Shown: positions 41,684-51,060, numbered from the stretch's first letter. The stretch: DNA of 64,000 nt from Elioraea sp051860475 (GCF_051860475.1 NZ_JBHYDW010000005.1:7185-71184); one strand, 5' to 3'. The notes: generated by a model from the sequence alone, not told the origin. Numbers and translations: made by a program.

Positions 41684-42871
41684 TCACCGCCCGAAGGCGG
41701 CCTTCAAGACCGGGACGAGGTCGGTCCGCTCCCAGGTGAAGGTGCCCTTCTCGTCGTCCGGCTCCCGGCCGAAATGACCGTAGGCCGAGGTCGGCACGTA
41801 GATCGGCCGGTTCATGTGCAGGTGCTCACGGATGCCGCGCGGCGAGAGGTTCACGTGCTCCTGCACCACCTTGGCGAGCTTCACCTCGTCGATGTCCTTG
41901 CCCGTACCCTGCAGGTCGAAATAGACCGAGAGCGGTTTGGAGACGCCGATCGCGTAGCTCACCTGGATGGTGCAGCGCTCGGCGAGCCCCGCGGCGACCA
42001 CGTTCTTCGCGAGGTAGCGGCACATATAGGCGGCGGAACGATCCACCTTGGTCGGGTCCTTGCCCGAGAACGCGCCACCGCCATGCGGGCAGGCGCCGCC
42101 ATAGGTGTCGACGATGATCTTGCGGCCCGTGAGCCCGCAGTCGCCGTCCGGCCCGCCGATCACGAACTTGCCGGTCGGGTTCACGTAGAACTCGCCTTCC
42201 GGGCACATCCAGCCCTTGGGCAGCGAGGACTCCACGATCGGCCACAGCATGCGCTTGATCTGCGACTGCTCCATGCCCTCGACATGCTGGGTGGACACGA
42301 CGATCGAGGTCGCCTTCACCGGCTTGCCGTCCACGTACATCAGCGTGACCTGGCTTTTGACGTCGGGCAGCAGCCCCTCGACCATCGGGTCCTTGTTGTG
42401 CCGCATCTCCGCCATCCGGCGCAGGATCAGGTGCGCGTAGTGGATCGGCGCCGGCATCAGGTGCTCGGTCTCGGTGCAGGCATAGCCGAACATGATGCCC
42501 TGATCGCCCGCGCCCTCGTCCTTGTTGCCGATTGCGTCCACGCCCTGGGCGATGTCGGCGGACTGGGCGTGCAGGTGGCAGACGATCTCGGCGTCCTTCC
42601 ACGAGAACCCGGCCTGGTCGTAGCCGATGTCGCGCACCGCGAGGCGCGCGAGATGCATCAGGTGCTCGTGGGTGAGGTGGTCGGGGCCGCGCACCTCGCC
42701 GGCCAGCACGATCCGGTTGGTGGTGACGAGCGTCTCGCAGGCCACGCGCGCATAGGGGTCGGCGGCCAGGAAGGCATCGACGATGGTGTCGCTGATCCGG
42801 TCGGCGACCTTGTCCGGGTGGCCCTCCGACACGGACTCGGAGGTGAAGAGATACTCGCCCTTCGCGCGCAT
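41684..42871 (-). CDS. metK: S-adenosylmethionine synthase
   Basis: 395 aa from ATG 42871, preceded by AGAGGA. YLFTSESVSEGHPDKVADRISDTIVDAFL, GAGDQGIMFGYACTETEHLMPAP and GGGAFSGKDPTKVDRSAAYMCRYLAKNVV are the three family motifs, including the P-loop-like glycine stretch and metal ligands. It makes SAM from methionine and ATP, here beside a SAM-using tRNA methylase. No match to the SAM-II leader consensus was found in the 116 bp upstream by eye. The open frame upstream to 42940 is not part of the gene. Confidence 0.96.
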   Translation of the reverse strand: MRAKGEYLFTSESVSEGHPDKVADRISDTIVDAFLAADPYARVACETLVTTNRIVLAGEVRGPDHLTHEHLMHLARLAVRDIGYDQAGFSWKDAEIVCHLHAQSADIAQGVDAIGNKDEGAGDQGIMFGYACTETEHLMPAPIHYAHLILRRMAEMRHNKDPMVEGLLPDVKSQVTLMYVDGKPVKATSIVVSTQHVEGMEQSQIKRMLWPIVESSLPKGWMCPEGEFYVNPTGKFVIGGPDGDCGLTGRKIIVDTYGGACPHGGGAFSGKDPTKVDRSAAYMCRYLAKNVVAAGLAERCTIQVSYAIGVSKPLSVYFDLQGTGKDIDEVKLAKVVQEHVNLSPRGIREHLHMNRPIYVPTSAYGHFGREPDDEKGTFTWERTDLVPVLKAAFGR

Positions 42872-42987
42872 GGCCTTAATCGTCCTCTTGTCGCGTGGAG
42901 TCGGTTGTCGGGGGGCTGTCGGCGGCGCGGGGTTTGGCAAGGAACGGAGGCGGGGTCAAGGCAAGCGGGTGCGCGGCAGGGTGCGCC

Positions 42988-43785
42988 TCAGCGCAGACCG
43001 AGCACGTCCTCCATGCCATAGAGACCCGGCGGCTTGGGCCCGAGCCAGAGTGCCGCGCGCACCGCGCCCTCGGCATAGACGCGCCGGTCGAAGCTGCGAT
43101 GCCCGATCGTCAGGTGCTCGGTCTCGGCGGCGAAGATCGCGCTGTGCTCGCCGACCACCTGGCCGCCGCGCAGCGCGGCGAACCCGATCGCGCCGTCGCG
43201 CCGCTTCCCGGTGTGACCGTGCCGGCCGGACTCAATGTTGTCCTCGAGCGTGATCCCGCGCCCGGACGCCGCGGCGCGGCCCATCGCGATCGCGGTGCCC
43301 GAGGGTGCGTCGATCTTCTGGCGATGGTGCATCTCGACGATCTCGATGTCGTAGTCCGGCCCCAGCGCCTCGGCCGCCCGGCGCACCAGCGCTAGCAGCA
43401 GCGCTACCCCCGCCGAGAAGTTCGCGGCATAGACGATCGGCACGCCGCGCGCGGTCTCGGCGATCGCGCGCTCCTGGTCGAGGCTGAGGCCCGAGGTGCC
43501 GATCACCAGCGCCGTGCGATGGCGTGCGGCGAGATCGAGATGGGTCGCGAGCGCCGCGGGGTTGGTGAAGTCGATCACTGCGTCGGAGGCCTCGAACACA
43601 GCCTCGGGCTGGTCCGTTGCGCCGATGCCCTTCGCGCCGATGCCGGCCAGCATGCCGAGATCGGCGCCGACCTTGCCGCCCGGCCGCACCGTGCCGCCGG
43701 TGAGCGTCGCATCCTCGCGCCCGGCGACCACGTGGATCAGCAGCCGTCCCATGCGTCCACCCACGCCGGCGATGCCGATCCTCAT
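42988..43785 (-). CDS. dapB: 4-Hydroxy-tetrahydrodipicolinate reductase
   Basis: 265 aa from ATG 43785 with GGGGAGGA ahead. MRIGIAGVGGRMGRLL is the NAD(P)H loop; DAVIDFTNPAALATHL and VIGTSGLS follow; EIVEMHHRQKIDAPSGTAIAMG holds the catalytic His and Lys. It reduces HTPA in the lysine/diaminopimelate pathway. It is first in the dapB-metK-trmB order, with a 116-bp gap before metK. Confidence 0.96.
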   Translation of the reverse strand: MRIGIAGVGGRMGRLLIHVVAGREDATLTGGTVRPGGKVGADLGMLAGIGAKGIGATDQPEAVFEASDAVIDFTNPAALATHLDLAARHRTALVIGTSGLSLDQERAIAETARGVPIVYAANFSAGVALLLALVRRAAEALGPDYDIEIVEMHHRQKIDAPSGTAIAMGRAAASGRGITLEDNIESGRHGHTGKRRDGAIGFAALRGGQVVGEHSAIFAAETEHLTIGHRSFDRRVYAEGAVRAALWLGPKPPGLYGMEDVLGLR

Positions 43786-43941
43786 CCGATCCTCCCCTTG
43801 CGTCGTCGCGGGCGGCACCGTGCGGGCGAGGGCGCGCGCGGTCAATCGGCGGCGTGGCGCGAAGGCGCACCACACAGGCGCTTGAGCACGCGCTCCGCCG
43901 GCTGGTCAGGGCGGCGGCGCGGTGCAACCGTCCCGACGCGC

Positions 43942-45654
43942 ATGCCGCGAGACGCCACGGAGCCCCCCCTCACAGCGCCGGACCCCGCCGAGGGGACGCG
44001 ACGCCGCGCCGTAGTCGGCGGCCTCCTCGCCGCCCTGATCGGCTGCGTCGTGGTCTGGGCGGTGTTCGGCGGCCACATCCTCCCGCCTACGCATACGGGC
44101 TGGATGCTCTCGGGCCGGATCGGTCCGGACCCGGTGCAGTACTGGCTCGGCTACACCTTCTTCAAGCGGACAGGCTGGACAGTCCCGCCGGGGCTGAACC
44201 CGGGCTGGGGATTGGAGGTCAGTTCCTCGATCTTCTACGCCGACGCGATCCCGCTGCTCGCGTTCCTGTTCAAGGCGCTCGATCCGCTGATCGAGGTGCC
44301 GCAGTACTGGGGGCTCTGGCTCTATGCCTGCGGCGTGCTGCAGGCGGTGCTCGCGTGGCGGCTGATCGGGCTCGGCACAGGCGCGATGCTGCCGCGGCTC
44401 GCCGGGGCGGCACTGTTCGTGCTGCAGCCGGCGCTGCTGCATCGGATGGGCGGTCATTTCGCGCTCGGCGGTCAGTTCGTGCTGCTCGCCGGGCTGTGGC
44501 TCTGCCTCACCCGCGGCCGTGGGTGGCGGCCGATCACCGCCTGGGTGGCACTGGTGGTCGGGACGGCGCTGATCCACGCCTATCTGCTGGTGATGGTCGG
44601 CGGCCTTTGGGTCGCGGCCGCGCTCGCGCGCGCGGCCGACCCGGAGCGGCGCTCGGCAGTGCTCGCCGAGGCGCTGGCGGTGCCAGCCGCTGGCCTGGCG
44701 GGGCTCTGGTCGGCGGGCTTCTTCGTGCTGACGGACGGGTTCGGCGGCACCTGGGGCGGCTACGGGCAGATGCAGCTCGACCTGCTCGCCCCGTTCGATC
44801 CCTCGTACTGGGGACGGTTCCTGCCCGATCTGCCGGCGCCCGACCATCTTGAAGTCGGAACGTCCTATGCCGGGCTCGGCAGCCTGCTGCTGCTGGCCGC
44901 CGGCGCGCTCGCCTGGGCCGCGCGGCCACGCGCGTTCCTGCGCGCGCACTGGCCGCTGCTGCTGGCGCTGGCCGCCATGCTGGCGCTCGCGGTGACGCAC
45001 CGGGTGTCGATCGGCGGGCGCGAATTCGTGCTGTTCGAACTGCCGGAGGCGGTGCTGCGCTACGCCGATGCGCTGCGTGCCTCGGAACGGTTCCTCTGGC
45101 CGGTTGCCTATGCCGCGCTGCTCGCCGCCGCGCTGACGCTGATCCGCGTGCTCGGCGGGCGCCGCGCCGGGCTCGTTCTGGCGATGCTGGTCGCGGTGCA
45201 GATCGCCGATCTCCGGCCGGGCTTCGCGCGGCTCGCGTACTTCTTCACGCCCGAGCCGGCGGCCGTGCCGCTGCGGCTCAGCGATCCGTTCTGGACCGAG
45301 GCGGCCGGCCGTTACACACGCATTCGCGTGGTGCCGAACCGCAACCAGGCGGCGTGGTGGGAGGAGGTCGCGGTCTATGCCGCGACCATGGGCCTTGAGA
45401 CGGACGCGGTCTATCTCGCCCGGCTCGACCCGCGCCGCGTCGCGCGCCTGAACGCGGCGATGGCCGAGCGCCTGCGCACCGGGCGCTTTGAGCCCTGCAC
45501 GCTCTACGTGCTCGGCGATGCAGGCGCAATCGCGCTGGCGCGCGCGCGCCGTGATCCCGAACGCGACCTGCTGGAGGTGATCGATCTCGTCGTCGTGCTG
45601 GCGCCGGGGTGGTGGGCACCCGACACCACGGACGCGCCGGACTGCGTCGGCTGA
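43942..45654 (+). CDS. DUF6311 multi-pass membrane protein
   Basis: 570 aa with about ten helices. GGHILPPTHTGWMLSGRIGPDPVQYWLGYTFFKRTGWTVPPGLNPGWGLEVSSSIFYADAIPLLAFLFKAL is the characteristic first luminal region, close to that of the GT-C-like DUF6311 proteins. A C-terminal soluble domain (~480-570) includes RIRVVPNRNQAAWWEEVAVYAATMGLETDAVYLAR. The fold suggests a lipid-linked sugar transferase of the periplasmic side; no catalytic residues can be assigned with confidence. Confidence 0.75.
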   Translation: MPRDATEPPLTAPDPAEGTRRRAVVGGLLAALIGCVVVWAVFGGHILPPTHTGWMLSGRIGPDPVQYWLGYTFFKRTGWTVPPGLNPGWGLEVSSSIFYADAIPLLAFLFKALDPLIEVPQYWGLWLYACGVLQAVLAWRLIGLGTGAMLPRLAGAALFVLQPALLHRMGGHFALGGQFVLLAGLWLCLTRGRGWRPITAWVALVVGTALIHAYLLVMVGGLWVAAALARAADPERRSAVLAEALAVPAAGLAGLWSAGFFVLTDGFGGTWGGYGQMQLDLLAPFDPSYWGRFLPDLPAPDHLEVGTSYAGLGSLLLLAAGALAWAARPRAFLRAHWPLLLALAAMLALAVTHRVSIGGREFVLFELPEAVLRYADALRASERFLWPVAYAALLAAALTLIRVLGGRRAGLVLAMLVAVQIADLRPGFARLAYFFTPEPAAVPLRLSDPFWTEAAGRYTRIRVVPNRNQAAWWEEVAVYAATMGLETDAVYLARLDPRRVARLNAAMAERLRTGRFEPCTLYVLGDAGAIALARARRDPERDLLEVIDLVVVLAPGWWAPDTTDAPDCVG

Positions 45655-45658
45655 ACGG

Positions 45659-45844
45659 TCAGGACCTGGCGTTCCGCTCGGCCAGCGCAGTGGCGAGATC
45701 GAGCCGTGCGGCCAGCCGCCGGCGCGCCGAGCCGATCGCCTCGGCCGTCAGCCGCTCCCTGCCCCAGCCGTTCACCTTCCACGGTTTGCAGAGCTTGCAG
45801 CAGGCCCGGCGGTTGCGCGCCCGCCCGCGCTTGTGGTGCGCCAT
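45659..45844 (-). CDS. Small basic protein with CKLCKPWKxNG motif
   Basis: 61 aa from ATG 45844. MAHHKRGRARNRRACCKLCKPWKVNGWG carries a CCxxC-K-P-W-K-xNG motif seen in small basic proteins of other bacteria, followed by an Ala/Arg-rich helix. The cysteines could bind a metal and the basic residues RNA. It is convergent with the DUF6311 gene (4 bp between the two). Function unknown. Confidence 0.6.
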   Translation of the reverse strand: MAHHKRGRARNRRACCKLCKPWKVNGWGRERLTAEAIGSARRRLAARLDLATALAERNARS

Positions 45845-45919
45845 GAAGGCCGTCCCCGCAAAGATACATTTCGGCGCCCGATAACGGACTCGCGCGGCGA
45901 GACCAAGGCGGAGATGCGG

Positions 45920-46010
45920 GAGCCGTTTCCGACAGGGCGGAAACGGCTCCAGGCCTCTCTTGCGCGCATCTTCACGCACACGGCTGATTCCAGCCGTGTG
46001 CGATCTGCTC
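45920..46010. mobile_element. 91-bp MITE with IS630-like ends, copy 2
   Basis: Starts GAGCCGTTTCCGACAGG, very close to the IS630 left end GAGCCCTTTCCGATCAG, and ends GATCTGCTC followed by TA (46011-46012). The left TA is missing (GG). It holds a GAGCCGTTTCC...GGAAACGGCTC hairpin and CACACGGCTG-attc-CAGCCGTGTG. It lies 15 bp before the tRNA-Leu gene. Confidence 0.7.
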
Positions 46011-46025
46011 TAGGCTGAGCGTTCC

Positions 46026-46111
46026 GCGGGCGTGGCGGAACTGGCAGACGCAGCGGACTTAAAATCCGCGTCCCTCGGGAATTGTGGGTTCGACTCCCAC
46101 CGCCCGCACCA
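46026..46111 (+). tRNA. tRNA-Leu (anticodon UAA)
   Basis: 86 bases with encoded CCA. The acceptor arm GCGGGCG (46026-46032) pairs with CGCCCGC (46101-46107). The anticodon stem GCGGA/TCCGC encloses loop CTTAAAA, anticodon TAA at 46060-46062. GTGGG-TTCGACT-CCCAC forms the T arm, and a long variable arm (GTCCCTCGGGAATT) marks the class II tRNA. Confidence 0.96.
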
Positions 46112-46324
46112 TCGCGCGCCCCCCTCCGACACGCCGACCGGCAGCGAGCCTCCGGATACGCCACCGATCCCCTCTCCGCGACACAGCGCACGGAGAAATC
46201 CCGCCCAGCGATCTCGCTCAGCGAAGGAGAAAAATCTTCTGTTTGACGTGCTCAAGGAGCTCAACGAGAGTATTTTTTACTATTGTCAGGCGCCCCTGGC
46301 GCGCACCATCGCAGGAACACGCCC

Positions 46325-47299
46325 ATGTCCCTCCGCCGCCGCACGCTCCTCGCCGCCGCCGCGCTCCTCGCCGCTCCCTCGGTTCGCGCCCAGAACAGAT
46401 GGCCGAGCCGGCCCGTGCGCATCATCGTGCCCTGGCCGCCCGGCGGCGGCGTCGACGTGCTCGCGCGCGTGCTCCAGCCCGCGCTCGCGGCGCGGCTCGG
46501 TCAGACCGTGGTGGTCGAGAACATCGGCGGCGGCTCCGGGCGGCTCGGCACCCAGGCGGCCGCCCGCGCGACGCCGGACGGCTACACGGTGCTGCTCGCC
46601 AACGACACCTTCGCCGCCACCGAGGCTCTGCCGCTGCAAGGCGCGCCGAGCCTGCGCAACGCGCTGACGCCGGTGACGCTCGCGATTTCCGCGCCGCAGG
46701 GCTTCTTTACCCATCCGCGCTCGGGCCTCGCGACCATTGAGGACTTCGCGCGGGAAGCGCGTGCGCGTCCGGGCGCGCTCAATGTCGGCATCACCGGCAT
46801 CGGCACGTCGCAGCATTTCGTCAGCGAATTGCTGCTGCGCGCGGCCGGCGGACTGCGCGTCGAGCACGTGCCCTATCGTGGCGGCGGGCCGCTGCTCGCC
46901 GACCTCGCGGCCGGCACGATCGATGTTGGCGTCGTCACCTTCGCTGCTGCCGTCGCCCAGGCGCGCGCGGGCCAGCTCGTGCCGCTCGCCGTCACGACCG
47001 CCACCCGCACGCGAGACTTCCCCGCGGTGCCGACCGCGGCCGAGACGATCGCGCCCGGCTTCGTGCAGACCACCTGGCAGGGGCTGTTCGCGCCCGCCGG
47101 CACGCCGGAGGCGATCCGCGCGACGCTGCATGACGCCGCGGCCGGCGCGCTCGCCGATCCGGTCATGACCGCGCGGCTCGGCCCGCTCGGCTTCGAGCCG
47201 GTCGGCGCCAACGGCGCGGCCTTCGCCCGTCTGCTCGACGAGACGATCGCGACCTTTGCCGACATCGCCCGCGCGCGCGGCATCGTCGCGACCGGCTGA
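46325..47299 (+). CDS. Bug-family tripartite tricarboxylate transporter receptor
   Basis: 324 aa. Signal MSLRRRTLLAAAALLAAPSVRAQ, then NRWPSRPVRIIVPWPPGGGVDVLARVL, VVVENIGGGSGRLGTQAAARATPDGYTVLLAND and HVPYRGGGPLLADLAAG, the Bug/TctC signature. The ligand pocket is expected around the PPGGG and IGTSQHF loops. No TctAB genes are close. The convergent LLM monooxygenase gene ends 9 bp after it. The 213 bp between the tRNA and this gene hold an AT-rich patch (46228-46290) that may contain its promoter. Confidence 0.92.
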   Translation: MSLRRRTLLAAAALLAAPSVRAQNRWPSRPVRIIVPWPPGGGVDVLARVLQPALAARLGQTVVVENIGGGSGRLGTQAAARATPDGYTVLLANDTFAATEALPLQGAPSLRNALTPVTLAISAPQGFFTHPRSGLATIEDFAREARARPGALNVGITGIGTSQHFVSELLLRAAGGLRVEHVPYRGGGPLLADLAAGTIDVGVVTFAAAVAQARAGQLVPLAVTTATRTRDFPAVPTAAETIAPGFVQTTWQGLFAPAGTPEAIRATLHDAAAGALADPVMTARLGPLGFEPVGANGAAFARLLDETIATFADIARARGIVATG

Positions 47300-47308
47300 G
47301 CCGCGGCG

Positions 47309-48676
47309 CTATCCGGGCCGGACCCGGTAGCAAGCGGCCGGGTGCGTGTCGGCGACGCGCGCCCGGCCGAACAGCTTCTCGCGCAGCGTGCCCGGACGGT
47401 GCGCGCGCTTCACCCGCCCGCGACGTTGGAGTTCCGGAACCAGCAGCGCGGCGATCCGTTCGAAGGTCTCCGGGAACACCACCGACGACAGGTTGAGACC
47501 ATCCACGCCCGTCCGATCGACCCAGTCCTCGATCGCATCCGCCACCTCCGCCGCCGAGCCGACCAGCACCGGTGCGACCCCGCCGATCGCGACGAACTCG
47601 GCGACCTCGCGCACGGTCCAGCGCCGCGTCGGGTCGCCGCGCGCGGTGACGTTCTCGAGGGCGGTGCGCATGGCATCGCTCTCGATGTGGCGCACCTCCT
47701 GGTCGGGCTCGAACGCGCCGAAATCGAGCCCGGTCCAGCCGGACATCAGCACGAGCGCGCCCTCGCCGCTCGCGTGCCGGCGGTACTCGGCCTCCAGCGC
47801 GCGCGCCTCGCCAGCGGTCTCCGCGACGATCACGGTGAGCGCGCTGAACACCTTGAGGTCGTCGCCCGCGCGGCCGGCCGCCACGGCAGCCTCGCGCAGC
47901 GCGGCCACGCGCGGGGCGATCACCGGCACAGACGGGCCGGAGACGAAGACGCACTCGGCATGGCGGCCGGCAAAGGCGCGTCCCGCGCGCGACGTGCCGG
48001 CCTGATACAGAAGGGGCGTGCGCTGCGGTGACGGCTCGCACAGATGGATGCCCTTGGCGTGGAAATGCGGCCCCGCGTGGCGGATCGTGTGCACCCGCGC
48101 GGGGTCGGCAAACACGCCGCTGGCGCGGTCGCGGATCGCCGCGCCCTCCTCCCACGACCCTTCCCAGAACCTGTAGGCAAGCGCCATGAAGTCCTCGGCG
48201 AGGTCGTAGCGCTCGTCATGCGCCGCCATCTCCGCACCCATCGCGCGCGCGGCACTCGCCAGATACCCAGTGACGATGTTCCAGCCGATCCGCCCCTCGG
48301 TGAGGTGATCGAGGGTCGAGAACCGACGGGCAAGCTGGTAGGGCGTGTCCCAGCTCAGGTTGGCGGTCACGCCGAAACCGAGATGGCGCGTGACATGCGC
48401 CATGGCGGAGACCAGCAGCAGCGGATCGTTGATCGGCAGCTGCACGGCGTGGCGGAGCGCGCCGTCCGGCCCGCCGCGATGGACGTCGTACACGCCCAGC
48501 ACGTCGGCCAGGAACAGCCCGTCGAACAGCCCGCGTTCCAGCGTCTCGGCGAGCCCGGTCCAGGTCGCGAGCCGGTGATACTCGGTGCTGCGGTCGCGCG
48601 GATGGGTCCAGAGCCCGGGCGAGACGTGGCCCACCGTGTTCATGGAGAAGGCGTTGAGCAGGATCTCGCGCGGCAT
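47309..48676 (-). CDS. LLM-class FMN-dependent monooxygenase (NtaA/SnaA/DszA type)
   Basis: 455 aa from ATG 48676. LLNAFSMNTVGHVSPGLWTHPRD, WTGLAETLERGLFDGLFLADVLGVYD, RRFSTLDHLTEGRIGWNIVTGYLASAARAMG and GTSRAGRAFAGRHAECVFV are the conserved stretches of the NtaA/DszA group. These enzymes use reduced FMN from a separate reductase to oxidise chelators, sulfonates or similar compounds. No reductase is adjacent. The substrate is unknown; the neighbouring Bug receptor may supply it, though the two genes are convergent. Confidence 0.88.
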   Translation of the reverse strand: MPREILLNAFSMNTVGHVSPGLWTHPRDRSTEYHRLATWTGLAETLERGLFDGLFLADVLGVYDVHRGGPDGALRHAVQLPINDPLLLVSAMAHVTRHLGFGVTANLSWDTPYQLARRFSTLDHLTEGRIGWNIVTGYLASAARAMGAEMAAHDERYDLAEDFMALAYRFWEGSWEEGAAIRDRASGVFADPARVHTIRHAGPHFHAKGIHLCEPSPQRTPLLYQAGTSRAGRAFAGRHAECVFVSGPSVPVIAPRVAALREAAVAAGRAGDDLKVFSALTVIVAETAGEARALEAEYRRHASGEGALVLMSGWTGLDFGAFEPDQEVRHIESDAMRTALENVTARGDPTRRWTVREVAEFVAIGGVAPVLVGSAAEVADAIEDWVDRTGVDGLNLSSVVFPETFERIAALLVPELQRRGRVKRAHRPGTLREKLFGRARVADTHPAACYRVRPG

Positions 48677-48845
48677 GGACCGACGATGGCTGAACATGCC
48701 GGGCGACGCAAAGCCGGGACCGGCCGCGCGCGCTTCGCCTCATGGTTGTCCCGAACCTGGCACTATGGCAGGAAGTCGGCCTCGCGACTGACACCAGGCC
48801 GCGCAGCGGTCCTGGTGCCCTCCATCCCGCGATGAGGTGTAGTTC

Positions 48846-49715
48846 GTGCCCAAGCCGCTCAAGAAGGCCGTCCTGCCGGTCGCCGGTCTCGGCACGCGGT
48901 TCCTGCCGGCCACCAAGGTGCTGGCAAAGGAGATGCTGCCGGTCGTCGACAAGCCGCTGATCCAGTACGCGATCGAGGAGGCGCGCGCGGCCGGGATCGA
49001 GCAGTTCTGCCTGGTCACCGGGCGGGGCAAGACCGCGCTGGTGGAGCATTTCGATCTCGCCTACGAGCTTGAGCACACGCTCCGGGCGCGCGCCAAGACC
49101 GAGGCCCTTGCCCTGCTCGAGAGCACGGCGATGGCACCCGGATCGCTGATGAGCGTGCGCCAGCAGGTGCCGCTCGGGCTCGGGCACGCGATCTGGTGCG
49201 CGCGCGCCTTCGTCGGCGAGGACCCCTTCGCGATCCTGCTGCCCGACGATCTCGTGCTCGCCGACGTCTCCTGGGTGAAGCAGCTGGCCGATGTGTACGC
49301 GGAGACCGGCGGCAATGTGGTCGCCGTCGAGGAAGTGCCGCGCGAGCAGACCCAGCGCTACGGCATCCTCAAGGTCGGCACGGATGACGGCCGTGTGGCG
49401 GAGGTGCTGGGCCTGGTCGAGAAGCCGAAGCCCGAAGAGGCGCCATCCACGCTCTCGATCATCGGCCGCTACGTGCTCATGCCCGAGGTGATCGCCGAGC
49501 TCGCGCGCTTCGAGAAGGGCGCGGGCGGCGAGATCCAACTGACGGACGCGATGGCACGGCTGATCGGACGCCAGCCTGTCCACGGCCTGCGCTGCGTCGG
49601 GCGGCGCTTCGACTGCGGCGACAAGGCCGGCTTCCTGGAGGCGCAGCTCGCCTTCGCGCTGAAGCGCCCCGATCTTGCCGACACGGTGCGCGCCTTTTTG
49701 CCCCGCTACGTCTGA
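48846..49715 (+). CDS. galU: UTP-glucose-1-phosphate uridylyltransferase
   Basis: 289 aa from GTG 48846. KAVLPVAGLGTRFLPATKVLAKEMLPVVDKPLIQYAIEEA is the nucleotide-binding motif, with LPDDLVL, YGILKV, VEKPKPEEAPS and RRFDCGDKAGFLEA following. It makes UDP-glucose, the substrate of the next gene. Order galU-ugd-pgm with short gaps (23 and 14 bp) marks an operon for UDP-glucose/UDP-glucuronate and thus for exopolysaccharide. Confidence 0.95.
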   Translation: MPKPLKKAVLPVAGLGTRFLPATKVLAKEMLPVVDKPLIQYAIEEARAAGIEQFCLVTGRGKTALVEHFDLAYELEHTLRARAKTEALALLESTAMAPGSLMSVRQQVPLGLGHAIWCARAFVGEDPFAILLPDDLVLADVSWVKQLADVYAETGGNVVAVEEVPREQTQRYGILKVGTDDGRVAEVLGLVEKPKPEEAPSTLSIIGRYVLMPEVIAELARFEKGAGGEIQLTDAMARLIGRQPVHGLRCVGRRFDCGDKAGFLEAQLAFALKRPDLADTVRAFLPRYV

Positions 49716-49738
49716 CCCCGCCGCGAGGACCCTGATCC

Positions 49739-51046
49739 ATGCATGTCGCGATGATCGGTGCCGGCTATGTCGGCCTCGTCTCCGGCGCCTGCTTCGCCGA
49801 GTTCGGCATCGACGTGAGCCTGGTCGACAAGGATCCGGCGAAGATCGAGGCGCTGAAGCAGGGGCGCATCCCGATCTTCGAGCCGGGGCTCGAGGCTCTG
49901 GTGAGGAGCAACGTGGCCGACGGACGGCTGCACTTCACCACCGACACGGCCGAGGCGGCGAACAAGGCGGACGCCGTGTTCATCGCCGTCGGCACGCCGT
50001 CGCGCCGCGGCGACGGCCATGCCGACCTCACCTACGTGTTCGACGCGGTGCGCGAGGTCTGCGCCGCACTGACCGGCCCGACCGTGCTGGTGACCAAGTC
50101 GACGGTCCCCGTCGGCACCGGCCGCCGGGTCGCCGCACTCGCGAAGGAGGTGCGGCCGGAGCTCGACATCGCCGTTGCCTCCAACCCCGAGTTCCTGCGC
50201 GAAGGCAGCGCGATCGGCGACTTCATGCGGCCCGACCGGGTGGTGATCGGCACCGAGAGCGAACGCGCCCAGGCCGTGCTGAAGCGGCTCTACCGCCCGC
50301 TCTACCTGATCGAGACGCCGATCGTGTTCACGGGGCTGGAGACGGCCGAGCTGATCAAGTACGCGGCCAACGCCTTCCTTGCGACCAAGATCACCTTCAT
50401 CAACGAGGTCGCCGATCTTTGCGAGAAGGTCGGCGCGGACGTGCACGACGTCGCACGCGGCATCGGCCTCGACGGCCGGATCGGGCGGAAGTTCCTGCAC
50501 GCCGGCCCGGGCTTCGGCGGCAGTTGCTTCCCGAAGGACACGCTCGCACTGGTGCGCACCGCGCAGGACTCAGGCGCGCCGGTCCGCATCGTCGAGACTG
50601 TCGTGTCGGTGAACGACGCGCGCAAGGCGGCGATGGCCGAGCGCGTGATCGCGGCCTGCGGCGGGTCGGTGAACGGCAGGACCATCGCGGTGCTGGGGCT
50701 CACCTTCAAGCCCGAGACCGACGACATGCGCGACGCGCCCTCGCTCGCGATCGTGCCGCGGCTGGTGGAGGCAGGGGCGTCCGTGCGCGCCTTCGATCCC
50801 GAGGGCATGGCCCAGGCGAAGCCGCTGCTGCCGTCCGAGGTGATATACTGTCGCGATGCCTACGATGCGGCCGAGGGGGCGGACGCGCTCGTGGTGATTA
50901 CGGAATGGAACGTGTTCCGCGCGATCCCGCCCGATCGCCTGGCCGGCGCGATGAACGGGCACGTGGTGGTCGATCTGCGCAACATCTTCGACCCGGTCGC
51001 GATGCGCGAGGCGGGATTCGCCTACAGCTCGATCGGCCGCGCCTGA
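49739..51046 (+). CDS. ugd: UDP-glucose 6-dehydrogenase
   Basis: 435 aa. MHVAMIGAGYVGLVSGACFAEFG binds NAD; VGTPSRRGDGHADL, TKSTVPVGT, NPEFLREGSAIGDF and KYAANAFLATKITFINE follow; the catalytic cysteine is in GPGFGGSCFPKDT. VLGLTFKPETDDMRDAPSL is the C-terminal signature. It oxidises UDP-glucose to UDP-glucuronate. It lies between galU and the phosphohexomutase in one operon. Confidence 0.95.
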   Translation: MHVAMIGAGYVGLVSGACFAEFGIDVSLVDKDPAKIEALKQGRIPIFEPGLEALVRSNVADGRLHFTTDTAEAANKADAVFIAVGTPSRRGDGHADLTYVFDAVREVCAALTGPTVLVTKSTVPVGTGRRVAALAKEVRPELDIAVASNPEFLREGSAIGDFMRPDRVVIGTESERAQAVLKRLYRPLYLIETPIVFTGLETAELIKYAANAFLATKITFINEVADLCEKVGADVHDVARGIGLDGRIGRKFLHAGPGFGGSCFPKDTLALVRTAQDSGAPVRIVETVVSVNDARKAAMAERVIAACGGSVNGRTIAVLGLTFKPETDDMRDAPSLAIVPRLVEAGASVRAFDPEGMAQAKPLLPSEVIYCRDAYDAAEGADALVVITEWNVFRAIPPDRLAGAMNGHVVVDLRNIFDPVAMREAGFAYSSIGRA

Positions 51047-51060
51047 CAGGAGCCACGACC

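Noticed and set aside
42872..42987. SAM riboswitch upstream of metK
   Set aside because: Alphaproteobacterial metK genes can have SAM-II leaders, but no matching stem/pseudoknot consensus was visible in the 116 bp; only a normal ribosome site is seen.
46228..46290. Phage attachment site next to tRNA-Leu
   Set aside because: The AT-rich patch shows no duplicate of the tRNA 3' end and no integrase is nearby.
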